Assembly: GCA_900540945.1 (NCBI GenBank)
Contig: UQHQ01000034.1
Location: 1 to 20,411 of the forward strand
Length of the DNA: 20,411 nucleotides
Source: an uncultured Collinsella sp.
GTDB lineage: Bacteria; Actinomycetota; Coriobacteriia; Coriobacteriales; Coriobacteriaceae
Direction: 5' to 3'
The position numbers and the translations under genes were made by a program. Below the pieces are notes generated by a model. That model worked only from the letters and a program-made list of their open reading frames with translations. It was not told where the DNA came from and did no database searches. Positions within the stretch are counted from its first letter, which is position 1; each line of letters opens with the position of its first letter. This document shows, one piece after another, positions 12,722-20,411 of the stretch.

Positions 12722-14836
12722 CTAGGCTTGGTCGGCGTCCGTGGTCTCCAAACCGATCAAACGGAACGGATCTGCCACGCCGCCGATCGACTTTTGGAGC
12801 TCACGCTGACGCTGAGAATCTTGCATCGCCTGCATCGTCAGCACACGGCGCGCCTCATCGTCGAGCGACCGGTCCTGGCGAAGCTTGGCCTGTGCGGCGC
12901 GCATGCGGCGCTTGATGGTGTAGAGCTCAAGGGTATCGAGCATAAACACGATGTTCGTCTCGGTGGGGTGCTTGCTCGTCGACGAAATGCGCCCGGCGCT
13001 GACAAGCGACGCTGCCTCGGGACACACCGCGCGCGCCGCATCCATGCACGCCGTGGGGTCGGTGCCCGGCGGCGTCGCGAGCACGGCCCACGCGATGGAC
13101 TCGTGGCGCGGATCCACCCACTCGATCGAGCAGATGCGGTCGGCATACGTGCGGAACAGGTCGGGGTAGCTCGTGAGCATCGTCAGCAGCTCGCGCTCCC
13201 CCGCCAAAGACTTTCGTTCCAGGTCGGTCAGCACGATCGGCATCGTCGGTGCCGCGGGCGCGCCCGTTGCATCGGCAACCGGCGCCGCGCCATCCATGCC
13301 AACCGGCACATCGATCGGCGGCACATCGTCGACGACCTCGACCGGCGCGGCCCCATAGGCCTCGAGCGGCACATAGTCGTACGGTTCTTCCTCGACCGGT
13401 GTGGACATCGGAGGCGTCACCCCCGACGCCCAAGCACCGCGAGACGCCCCCCGCGAACCAGACGCCCGACCGCCTGCGCTGCCTGCGCGCTCGGTCTGCG
13501 CCCGCTGGCGCTCGTAGTTCTGCTCGCGACGACGCTCGGCGTCCTCACGCTTGGCAACATCGCGAAACACACGGCCTGAGCTCGAACGCACCGTCTCCAG
13601 ATCCAAACCCAGCAGGTCGGCAATCTGTATAAAGTACGTATCGATCATGTAGCTATCGCGCAGCGGATAGATGAGTGTCAGTGCGTCCTCGAGCGCTTTG
13701 GCACGACCGCCCGGCGTGGTAATGTCGCTTGACTCCTGCAGCGAGCGGTACACAAAGTCCATGAGGGGCTCGGCGGCATCGATGCGCGCCTGCAGCGCCT
13801 CGCCGCCATGCGCGGTAATGAACTCCATGGGGTCGTTGCCGTCGGGAAGCACCACGCAGCGCAGGTCCATCGAATCCTGCTCGATAAACTGAATCGCGCG
13901 GCGCGCGGCCTTTTGACCGGCGGCGTCGCCATCGAACATATATACAATACGCTTGGCAAAACGGGTGAGCGTCTTTACATGATGTTCCGTCAGCGCCGTG
14001 CCCAGCGTGGCGACGACGTTTTTAATCCCCGCCTCCCAGCAGGCGATGCAATCGGTATATCCCTCCACCACGATGGCGGTATCCTGCGCGACGATAAACT
14101 CCTTGGCCCAGTTAAAACCATAGAGGTTTCGCTTTTTATGGAACACGCTCGTCTCGGCGGTGTTGAGGTACTTAGGCTGTCCGTCGCCCATAATGCGCCC
14201 GCCAAAGGCGATGTTATGACCCTGTTCGTCAAAAATGGGAAACATCACGCGGTCGTAAAAACGGTCGGCAAGCTGCCCGCGCCCACGACTCACGGCCACG
14301 TTGGCGTCGATCATCTCCTGCGGGGTAAAACCCGCCTGCGACAGATGCGACACCAGCATGTTGCGACCCGGCGCAAAGCCCAGGCAGTAGCGGCGGCAGA
14401 CGTCGCCGCCCATACCGCGGCTGGCAAAGTACTCGCGCGGACGGCTGTCCTTACCGCGCATAAGCATGGTGTGGTAGAACTGGGCGGTCTCGGCGCACAG
14501 GTCATAGATGCGGGCGCGCTTGGTGCCGCGCTCGCGATAAGCGCCGGTATCGTGCAGCTCAATACCGGCACGGTCGGCCAGGTAGCGAATCGACTCGGGG
14601 AAGCTCAGGTTCTCGCGCTTCATGATGTAGGTGAAGACGTCGCCGCCCTCGCCACAGCCGAAGCAGTGCCACACCTGCGTAGCGGGGATAATGTGAAACG
14701 ACGGGGTCTTTTCGCCATGGAAGGGGCAGCAACCCCAAAACTCATGGCCACGGGGCTTGAGCTCAACCGTTTCCTGCACGATGGCAACCAAATCGGACGC
14801 AGCGCGCACTTGATCTTTTTCCTCATCGCTAATCAC
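12722..14836 (-). CDS. dnaG: DNA primase DnaG
   Basis: DnaG makes RNA primers at the replication fork. The 704 residues are longer than the usual ~600. The N-terminal zinc-binding domain has C37-P-F-H40 and C58-F-G-C61. The catalytic core follows with RFYDRVMFPIFD (192-203) and AFGGRIM, then the Toprim motifs VVEGYTD (256-262), FDGDAAGQKA (301-310) and NDPMEF (334-339). A low-complexity Glu/Arg then Gly/Ala/Pro-rich linker (about 428-535) precedes the C-terminal helicase-binding domain (about 536-704). The start is GTG at 14836, which overlaps the ribF stop by 8 bases (GTGATTAG) and has AGGGGG upstream. This coupling to ribF is less common than an rpsU or yqxD neighbour. rpoD follows 110 bases downstream. 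Confidence 0.97.
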   Translation of the reverse strand: MISDEEKDQVRAASDLVAIVQETVELKPRGHEFWGCCPFHGEKTPSFHIIPATQVWHCFGCGEGGDVFTYIMKRENLSFPESIRYLADRAGIELHDTGAYRERGTKRARIYDLCAETAQFYHTMLMRGKDSRPREYFASRGMGGDVCRRYCLGFAPGRNMLVSHLSQAGFTPQEMIDANVAVSRGRGQLADRFYDRVMFPIFDEQGHNIAFGGRIMGDGQPKYLNTAETSVFHKKRNLYGFNWAKEFIVAQDTAIVVEGYTDCIACWEAGIKNVVATLGTALTEHHVKTLTRFAKRIVYMFDGDAAGQKAARRAIQFIEQDSMDLRCVVLPDGNDPMEFITAHGGEALQARIDAAEPLMDFVYRSLQESSDITTPGGRAKALEDALTLIYPLRDSYMIDTYFIQIADLLGLDLETVRSSSGRVFRDVAKREDAERRREQNYERQRAQTERAGSAGGRASGSRGASRGAWASGVTPPMSTPVEEEPYDYVPLEAYGAAPVEVVDDVPPIDVPVGMDGAAPVADATGAPAAPTMPIVLTDLERKSLAGERELLTMLTSYPDLFRTYADRICSIEWVDPRHESIAWAVLATPPGTDPTACMDAARAVCPEAASLVSAGRISSTSKHPTETNIVFMLDTLELYTIKRRMRAAQAKLRQDRSLDDEARRVLTMQAMQDSQRQRELQKSIGGVADPFRLIGLETTDADQA

Positions 14837-15836
14837 GGATGCTCACCCCCTGCTCACCCAAATGATGACGGATATCGTCAATATTACCCTCGACGGTCGC
14901 GATAAGCTCGTCCAGCGAATCGAACACGCGCGACGGGCGCAGCCAGCGCGTAAACGCCAGCGAAACCGAGGCGCCGTACAGGTCGCCTGCATACCCGATC
15001 AAGTTGGCCTCGAGATGAGCCGAGGCGGCATCGTCGGCATACGTCGGCGGCAGGCCCACATTGACGGCAGCGGGCCAGACGGTATCGTCGACCAGCACCA
15101 GGCCCTCGTAGACGCCATCGGCAGGCACCTGAATGCCCTCGGGCACCTGAATATTTGCCGTGGGAAAACCCATGTCGGAGCCCTGGTGACGACCGCCGGC
15201 AACAACACCTCGCAGCATGTACGGGCGGCCGAGCAGCTCGGCGGCAAGCTCAACATGGCCCTGGCGCAGCTCATGGCGAATACGGGTGGCGCAGATCGTC
15301 TGTCCATCGACGCACAGCAGCTCGTGGCCAAAGACGTCTACACCGCGCTCGGTACCCCATGCCTGCATCTCGGCAACGCCCGAGGCACCGCCGCGACCCA
15401 ACCTAAAGTCGCTACCCACACGAATCGAGCGGATATCGACGACGCGCGACAGCAGCTTAAGAAAGCCTACGTGGTCGAGTGCCGCCACCGCAGGCGTGAA
15501 GGGAACGGCCACAACCGCATCGACCCCGGTGAGAGCCAGGGCATGCAGACGGTCGGCCGTCGTCATCAGTTTTTGAGCAGGCGAAGGGCTCACTACCACG
15601 TCCGGGTCGGGATCGAAGGTGACCACGACCGCCTTGCAGCCATGGTCACGCGCATCGTGAACGACCGCGTCGATCAGTTCGTGATGCCCCCGATGCACAC
15701 CGTCGAACACGCCGATGGCGATCGACGCGGCGCCCAGGCTCGCGCAATCATCAAACGCATCGGCGGAGACGATACGGGGCTCATCTGACTCGCCCGCGAA
15801 AAAAATACGCGCGAGCTCGTGGGAGTCCAGCATCAT
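14829..15836 (-). CDS. ribF: Bifunctional riboflavin kinase/FAD synthetase
   Basis: RibF phosphorylates riboflavin to FMN and adenylates FMN to FAD. The 335-residue length is typical. The N-terminal adenylyltransferase domain has GVFDGVHRGHHEL (42-54), VTFDPDPD (72-79) and GSDFRLGRGG (141-150). The region usually reading ISSTRIR reads ICATRIR here (181-187), a small departure. The C-terminal riboflavin kinase domain has GFPTANIQ (223-230) and the substrate-site region GVYEGLV. The ATG at 15836 overlaps the truB stop as ATGA; a second ATG follows at once, so either Met could be used. It overlaps dnaG by 8 bases. The truB-ribF order is classic, but the rpsO gene often found next is replaced by dnaG. 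Confidence 0.96.
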   Translation of the reverse strand: MMLDSHELARIFFAGESDEPRIVSADAFDDCASLGAASIAIGVFDGVHRGHHELIDAVVHDARDHGCKAVVVTFDPDPDVVVSPSPAQKLMTTADRLHALALTGVDAVVAVPFTPAVAALDHVGFLKLLSRVVDIRSIRVGSDFRLGRGGASGVAEMQAWGTERGVDVFGHELLCVDGQTICATRIRHELRQGHVELAAELLGRPYMLRGVVAGGRHQGSDMGFPTANIQVPEGIQVPADGVYEGLVLVDDTVWPAAVNVGLPPTYADDAASAHLEANLIGYAGDLYGASVSLAFTRWLRPSRVFDSLDELIATVEGNIDDIRHHLGEQGVSIRD

Positions 15837-16765
15837 CGAACACCGCCGATTGCCTGCGGAAAGACGTACTCCATTACAAAGCGACCGCCCTCGATACGAG
15901 CGAGCGCCTTGAGCCCGCCATCGAGCACCAGCGCAAACGGCGCCTTCGACGCATCGAAGCCCACAAGCGCGCGCTCAATAGGAATACGACGTCCGCACAG
16001 CAGATCGTCGGCAAGGTCACCCGGCAAGTCGACGCGCGTGGCGCCCAGTGCCGCAATGGGATCCAAGGCAAAGCCGGCAGCGGATTCGGCAGAAAGTTCC
16101 TCGACCGCATGGCAGGCACCGATGGAAACAACACCGGAGGCCGTACGGCGCAGCGCGGAAATATGCGCCGCGTTGTCGCAGGCGCGGCCCAAATCGCGAG
16201 CGAGCGCACGGATATAGGTGCCCTTGCTCACCGAAAACGCCACGGTCCAAACGCACGCTTCGCCCTCGCCGCTCACGGCAATCAGGTCGGCGGAGAACAC
16301 CTCGACCGGACGCGGGGGCAGTGACACGGCGTTGCCTTCGCGCGCAGCCTTATAGGCGCGCACGCCGTTGACCGAAATGGCCGAAAACGCCGGCGGTACC
16401 TGCATCTGCGGGCCCAGCATGGCGCACAGGCGCTCGCGGGCATAGGACGGATCGCGCAGGTCAGCGGCAATGGGCACTGTGCGGACGGCCTCGCCCTCCG
16501 CATCATCGGTATTGGTCTCGACGCCAAACGAAATGTCGGCGACGTAGCTTTTGGTATCGAGCGTGAGCATGCCCAGCAGACGCGTTGCCTGGCCCACGCC
16601 CACCACCATGACACCCGATGCCATGGGGTCGAGCGTTCCGGCATGACCGACGCGCCGCTCATGGAGGGCGCGTCGGCATTGCGAAACCACGTCGTGGGAC
16701 GTGCAGCCCACCGGCTTATCGACGGCGAGCAACATATTAAGTTGAGAAGGTGTACGACGAGCCAT
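15833..16765 (-). CDS. truB: tRNA pseudouridine(55) synthase TruB
   Basis: TruB makes pseudouridine at position 55 in the T-loop of most tRNAs. The 310 residues include MLLAVDKPVGCTSHDVV (11-27) and the catalytic motif GHAGTLDPMASGVM, with D46 as the nucleophile. KSYVADISFGVETNTDDAEG follows, then the third family block SKGTYIRALARDLG. The C-terminal part is a smaller domain of about 90 residues. ATG at 16765 is preceded only by a weak GGATGGT; Met11 is open as a start but has no better site. It begins 15 bases after the DHH gene and overlaps ribF as ATGA. Its place between rbfA and ribF is widely conserved. Confidence 0.97.
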   Translation of the reverse strand: MARRTPSQLNMLLAVDKPVGCTSHDVVSQCRRALHERRVGHAGTLDPMASGVMVVGVGQATRLLGMLTLDTKSYVADISFGVETNTDDAEGEAVRTVPIAADLRDPSYARERLCAMLGPQMQVPPAFSAISVNGVRAYKAAREGNAVSLPPRPVEVFSADLIAVSGEGEACVWTVAFSVSKGTYIRALARDLGRACDNAAHISALRRTASGVVSIGACHAVEELSAESAAGFALDPIAALGATRVDLPGDLADDLLCGRRIPIERALVGFDASKAPFALVLDGGLKALARIEGGRFVMEYVFPQAIGGVR

Positions 16766-16780
16766 GTACCATCCAAAAAG

Positions 16781-17824
16781 TTAGAGCTCGACGGTCACCG
16801 AAGCGGGGTCCTCCCCTACCAGCTCGGCCAGCATGGGAAGTGCCGCGGTGAGCGTCTCGGAAATCGTTCCGGCGTTGGTAAAGCCGGCGGCAGCGTGGTG
16901 CCCACCTCCGCCAAAGTTGGCCGCAATCTCGGAAACATCAAGATCGCCCTTGGAGCGCAGGTTGCCGCGCACCTTAGTATCGCCCTCGATGCCCTTAAGG
17001 AACAGGCAGACCTCGACGCCCATCACCGAGCGCACCACATCGACCAGGCCGTCGCACTCATCCGAGGTGACGCCACATTCCTTAAGGTCACTTTCGTACG
17101 CATAGCTATACGCCACGCGCCCGTGCGCGACCGTCTTGATGCGACCCATGACGATGGACTTGAGGTGCAAGAACTCGACACGCATGCTCTGGTAGACCTC
17201 GAGCGCGACGCGCGCCGGATCGGCACCGTGCGCCACCAGACGCGAGGCGGCATGAAACGCGGCAGCGTCGGCGTTCTGATACTGAAAACGACCGGTATCG
17301 GTGACCAGGCCGCACAGCAGGCAGGTAGCGATGCTATCGCTTGCGGTAATACCGCAATCGGCCAAAAAGCGGTCGATAATCATGGCGCAAGCAGCGGCAT
17401 TGACACACCTAAGGCTGACCTCGGCAAACTCCTCGCGTGCCGGATGATGGTCAAAGCATGCCACATGGGCCGAACGACGGAGTACCTCGGCGGAATTATT
17501 GAGGCGCTCGACGACCGGCACGTCCACCGAGATGAACAGGTCCGGGTTACCGGTGTAGGCAGATGCCGGCACCAGCAGATCGGCACCCTCCATAAAACGG
17601 TAGATGCGCGGAACGGGATCGTCGTCTGCCAGCAGCAGGGCGATGTCCTTGTCGGGGAACACCTTCATGAGCGAAAGGCCCAGGCCCAACACGGAGCCCA
17701 GGGCATCGCCGTCGGGAGAGGTGTGACCCGAGATCGCAATGGAGGACGCACCCTCGATAAGCTCGAGGATGCGTCGTTTAATATCTGCAGACTCGCACAA
17801 GGCGAGATCGGCGGAATTAGTCAT
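16781..17824 (-). CDS. DHH/DHHA1 phosphoesterase, NrnA-like
   Basis: This 347-residue protein resembles NrnA, a bifunctional enzyme that degrades nanoRNA (2-5 nucleotides) and, in some species, acts on pAp or cyclic dinucleotide products. The metal-binding motifs are GHTSPDGDALGS (33-44; H34, D38, D40), SVDVP (D101), the DHH signature FDHHPAR (124-130) and TDTGRF (D176). The C-terminal DHHA1 domain ends with GGGGHHAAAGF (305-315), which binds substrate. ATG at 17824 overlaps the rbfA stop by 8 bases (ATGACTAA). A DHH gene between rbfA and truB is typical of actinobacteria and some Firmicutes. The family is certain; whether the main substrate is nanoRNA or pApA is not shown by sequence. Confidence 0.92.
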   Translation of the reverse strand: MTNSADLALCESADIKRRILELIEGASSIAISGHTSPDGDALGSVLGLGLSLMKVFPDKDIALLLADDDPVPRIYRFMEGADLLVPASAYTGNPDLFISVDVPVVERLNNSAEVLRRSAHVACFDHHPAREEFAEVSLRCVNAAACAMIIDRFLADCGITASDSIATCLLCGLVTDTGRFQYQNADAAAFHAASRLVAHGADPARVALEVYQSMRVEFLHLKSIVMGRIKTVAHGRVAYSYAYESDLKECGVTSDECDGLVDVVRSVMGVEVCLFLKGIEGDTKVRGNLRSKGDLDVSEIAANFGGGGHHAAAGFTNAGTISETLTAALPMLAELVGEDPASVTVEL

Positions 17825-18227
17825 CTAAAGCTGCCTCCAGCGCGGCATCCGCTATCGGGTAGCCGTCCTCGTCCTTTTCGATCGCAAGCGTGGCCGGAAC
17901 GTTTTCCAGCGCACGCGTGATGCGCTCGGCCTCATCGGTCGAGCGATCGATGCGAAAATCGAGCTCGGGCGTGACGCGCCAATCGAGCGAGCGAGCCAAC
18001 AGGCTGCGAATACGGCCCTTGGCGCTGGCAAGCGCCTCCATGACCTCATCGTAGCGGCTCGCATCGCACGACACGTACACGCGTGCGAACGAACGGTCCA
18101 CCGCGACCTCGACAGCAGTCAGGGTGACCAGGTCGAGACGCGGATCGGAAACCTCAAAGAGCAGGATATAACCAAGCTTCTCGCGAAGCTGCTCGCCCAA
18201 ACGGCGGGTTGCCTGCGTTTGCTTCAT
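17817..18227 (-). CDS. rbfA: Ribosome-binding factor A
   Basis: RbfA binds the maturing 30S subunit and helps 16S rRNA 5' end processing, especially in the cold. The 136-residue protein has the single KH-like domain: an N-terminal TRRLGEQLREKLGYILLF helix, VSDPRLDLVTLTAVEVAVD (about 26-44), ARVYVSC (48-54) and the late block LDWRVTPELDFRIDRS (about 81-96). ATG at 18227 has AGGGGGT about 7 bases upstream. It is 11 bases after infB and overlaps the DHH gene by 8 bases. The C-terminal tail (after about 115) is acidic and poorly conserved in the family. Confidence 0.96.
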   Translation of the reverse strand: MKQTQATRRLGEQLREKLGYILLFEVSDPRLDLVTLTAVEVAVDRSFARVYVSCDASRYDEVMEALASAKGRIRSLLARSLDWRVTPELDFRIDRSTDEAERITRALENVPATLAIEKDEDGYPIADAALEAALDD

Positions 18228-18238
18228 AGCGCTACCCC

Positions 18239-20411
18239 CTACTCGGTGCGGGCAACTTGGTCGATGCGGTAACCCTCGATCTGGTCGCCGGGCTTGATGT
18301 CCTGGAAGTTCTCCAGGCCAATGCCGCCCTCGGAACCGCTCTTGAGGCTCTTGGCCTCGTCCTTGTAGTGGCGCATCGAGGCGATCTTACCGTTGAAGAC
18401 CACGATGCCGTCGCGCACCAGGCGCACGGAATCGGTCGCGGCGATCTCGCCCTCCTCGACGCGGACACCGGCGGCGATGCCGACTTTGGGCACCTTGAAG
18501 GTGTCCAGGACGGTCGCGGTACCCGTGGAGACCTCGACCTCGGTGGGCTTGAGCATGCCGATGCGGGCAGCGTCGAGCTCCTCGAGGCACTTATAGATAA
18601 CGTCGTAGCAACGAATCTCGACGCCCTCGCGCTCGGCTGCGGAGCGGGCCTTGCCGTCGGGACGCACGCCAAAGCCGATGATGATGGCGTTGGAGGCGTC
18701 GGCCAGGACGACGTCGGTCTCGTTGATGGCACCGACGGCGGAGTGGATCGTGTTGATGCGGACCTCGGACTGATCCATCTTGTCGAGCGAGTCCTGAAGG
18801 GCCTCGATGGAACCCTGGACGTCGGCCTTGATGATCAGGTTGAGCTCCTTGACCTCGGCATCGGCGATGGTCTCGAAGAGGTTCTCGAGCGTGACGTGCT
18901 TCACGCGGCTCTGCTCCTCGATACGGGCCTTGAGCGAACGCTCATCCGCCAGGGCGCGAGCCTCGCGCTCATCCTCGAACACGCGGAACTCGTCACCGGC
19001 GTTGGGCACGGACTGCAGGCCCAGGATCTCGACGGCGTCGGAGGGGCCGGCCTCGGTGACGGCATTGCCCTTGGGGTCGAGCATGGCGCGGACGCGGCCG
19101 TAGGTAAGGCCGGCGACCAGCGTATCGCCCACGTGCAGGGTACCGCGTGTCACGAGAACCGTGGCAACCGAACCGCGGCCCTTGTCGAGCTTAGCCTCGA
19201 GGACGTTACCGGAGGCAAAGGTGTCGGGGTTGGCCTTGAGCTCGAGCACGTCGGCCTGGAGCAGCACGGTCTCGAGCAGGTCGTCGATACCGATCTTCTG
19301 CTTGGCCGAGATGTTGACGAACATGTTCTGTCCGCCCCACTCCTCGGGGATGATGCCGTACTCGGTGAGCTCCTGGCGCACGCGGTCGGGGTTGGCGCCC
19401 GGCTTATCAATCTTGTTGACGGCGACGACGATGGGTACGCCGGCGGCCTTGGCGTGGTTGATCGACTCGATGGTCTGAGGCATGACGCCGTCGTCGGCAG
19501 CCACGATTAGGATGACGATGTCGGTCACCTTGGCGCCGCGGGCACGCATAGCCGTAAAGGTGGCGTGGCCCGGGGTATCGATGAAGGTGATCTTGCGGTC
19601 GTTGATCATGACCTGCGAAGCGCCGATGGCCTGAGTGATGCCGCCCGCCTCGCCGGCAGCGACACCGGTGTGGCGGATGGCGTCGAGCAGGCTCGTCTTG
19701 CCGTGGTCGACGTGGCCCATGACGGTGACGACCGGGGCGCGCGGCTTAAGGTCGGCGGGATCGTCATAGAACGAGAAGGTGTTCTCCTCCTCGGGGGTGA
19801 TGATCTTGATCTGGCGACCCAGGTCGTCGGCAACGAGCTCGACGAGGTCGTCGGACATGGACTGCGTCATGGTAAGCGGCGTGCCCAGCAGGAACAGGCG
19901 CTTGATGATGTCGTTGGCCGGAACGTCGAGCGCCTCGGCGAGCTCCTGGACGGTAACGCCCTGGGAGACCTTGATGGCGTCGAGCTCCTCGGGGTTCACG
20001 CCCTGGGCCAGCGCCTCCTCAATCTTGCGCTCCTCCTGAGCCTTTGCGGCCTCGCGCTCGCGCTTCTCTTTGCGCTTTTTGCGGCGACCAGTGGACTCGC
20101 GAGAGGCCTCCTCGACGGCGGCACGAGCCTCCTCGAGCACCTTCTCGCGACTGTACTCCTCGGCCTCACGAGCCATGCGGCTGTAGTGGTCCTCATCGTT
20201 GCCGTGACCGCCCTTGCGCTTCTTACCCTTGCCCTGCTTATCGGGGTTGGGGAAGTCCATACCGGCAGCGACGTTGTTGCTGGCGTTGGTGCGATGGCTG
20301 TGCGGACGGCTCTCGGAGGCGTTACGCTCGGAGTTGCTGTCGGAGGCGTTGCGATCGTTACGACGGCCACCGCGACGGTCGGTGTTGCCGCCACGGCGGT
20401 TCAGTTCGCCG
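18239..20411 (-). CDS. infB: Translation initiation factor IF-2 (5' end cut by window edge)
   Basis: IF-2 is the GTPase that brings fMet-tRNA to the 30S subunit and promotes 50S joining. The frame is open without a stop to the window edge, so 723 residues are visible and the true start is upstream; the in-frame ATG at 20260 is internal. The visible N-terminus is Arg/Gly/Asn/Ser-rich, then a Lys/Arg/Glu-rich charged helix, then an IF2_N domain (VTVQELAEALDVPANDIIKRL). The G domain has G1 GHVDHGKT (19717-19694), G3 DTPGH, G4 NKID and G5 SAK. Domains II to IV follow, ending with PGDQIEGYRIDQVARTE. It heads infB-rbfA-nrnA-truB-ribF, a classic translation cluster. Confidence 0.97.
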   Translation of the reverse strand, partial: GELNRRGGNTDRRGGRRNDRNASDSNSERNASESRPHSHRTNASNNVAAGMDFPNPDKQGKGKKRKGGHGNDEDHYSRMAREAEEYSREKVLEEARAAVEEASRESTGRRKKRKEKREREAAKAQEERKIEEALAQGVNPEELDAIKVSQGVTVQELAEALDVPANDIIKRLFLLGTPLTMTQSMSDDLVELVADDLGRQIKIITPEEENTFSFYDDPADLKPRAPVVTVMGHVDHGKTSLLDAIRHTGVAAGEAGGITQAIGASQVMINDRKITFIDTPGHATFTAMRARGAKVTDIVILIVAADDGVMPQTIESINHAKAAGVPIVVAVNKIDKPGANPDRVRQELTEYGIIPEEWGGQNMFVNISAKQKIGIDDLLETVLLQADVLELKANPDTFASGNVLEAKLDKGRGSVATVLVTRGTLHVGDTLVAGLTYGRVRAMLDPKGNAVTEAGPSDAVEILGLQSVPNAGDEFRVFEDEREARALADERSLKARIEEQSRVKHVTLENLFETIADAEVKELNLIIKADVQGSIEALQDSLDKMDQSEVRINTIHSAVGAINETDVVLADASNAIIIGFGVRPDGKARSAAEREGVEIRCYDVIYKCLEELDAARIGMLKPTEVEVSTGTATVLDTFKVPKVGIAAGVRVEEGEIAATDSVRLVRDGIVVFNGKIASMRHYKDEAKSLKSGSEGGIGLENFQDIKPGDQIEGYRIDQVARTE

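Noticed and set aside
18257..19510. Plus-strand open frame of 417 codons opposite infB
   Set aside because: It mirrors the IF-2 coding frame, has no ribosome site and no recognisable family.
1..20411. CRISPR array, insertion sequence, prophage, integrase, toxin-antitoxin or defence genes
   Set aside because: No regularly spaced repeats, transposase or integrase motifs, or foreign-looking gene block are visible; the window is filled by conserved housekeeping genes.

Overview
No new defence, mobile or biosynthetic system is visible in this window. It is a compact stretch of bacterial core genes, all on the minus strand. It carries 17 protein genes (two cut by the window edges) and two identical tRNA-Asn genes. 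The DNA is GC-rich, translation starts vary (ATG, GTG, TTG) with clear Shine-Dalgarno sites, and genes are tightly packed. A SepIVA/DivIVA-like coiled-coil gene sits next to a DUF177 gene, as in actinobacteria, yet much of the wider order is the one known from Bacillus. Together these suggest a high-GC actinobacterium of the Coriobacteriia type (Collinsella-like). That assignment is inference from style and synteny, not from a marker-gene search.

Transcription runs from high to low coordinates. Region A (20411 to 14829) is a translation-factor cluster: infB (5' end outside the window), rbfA, an nrnA-like DHH phosphoesterase, truB and ribF. ribF overlaps dnaG by 8 bases, so this cluster runs into Region B (14836 to 11265), which holds primase dnaG and the housekeeping sigma factor rpoD. 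The ~110 bases between dnaG and rpoD hold candidate promoter elements. rpoD is followed by a terminator-like hairpin and a separate perfect palindrome.

Region C (11162 to 10885) is an independent tRNA unit: a promoter with an exact TATAAT -10 box and an A/T-rich upstream element, two identical tRNA-Asn(GUU) genes, and a strong intrinsic terminator.

Region D (10812 to about 5355) starts at a candidate promoter and reads asp23-like, fakA-like (DAK2), recG, rsmD and coaD, with overlapping or near-touching genes. A possible terminator lies at the coaD stop. Region E (5294 to 1) reads sepIVA-like coiled-coil gene, DUF177 (yceD), rpmF, plsX, acpP, rnc and smc (3' end outside). A terminator-like hairpin sits between rpmF and plsX, and a second hairpin lies between plsX and acpP. 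These are the most interesting control points for fatty acid and phospholipid supply.

Compared with the well-known Bacillus order, this locus looks like several conserved clusters joined: infB-rbfA-truB-ribF with dnaG-sigA, then yloU-yloV-recG, then rsmD-coaD-yceD-rpmF, then plsX-acpP-rnc-smc. The usual fapR, fabD and fabG between recG and acpP are absent.
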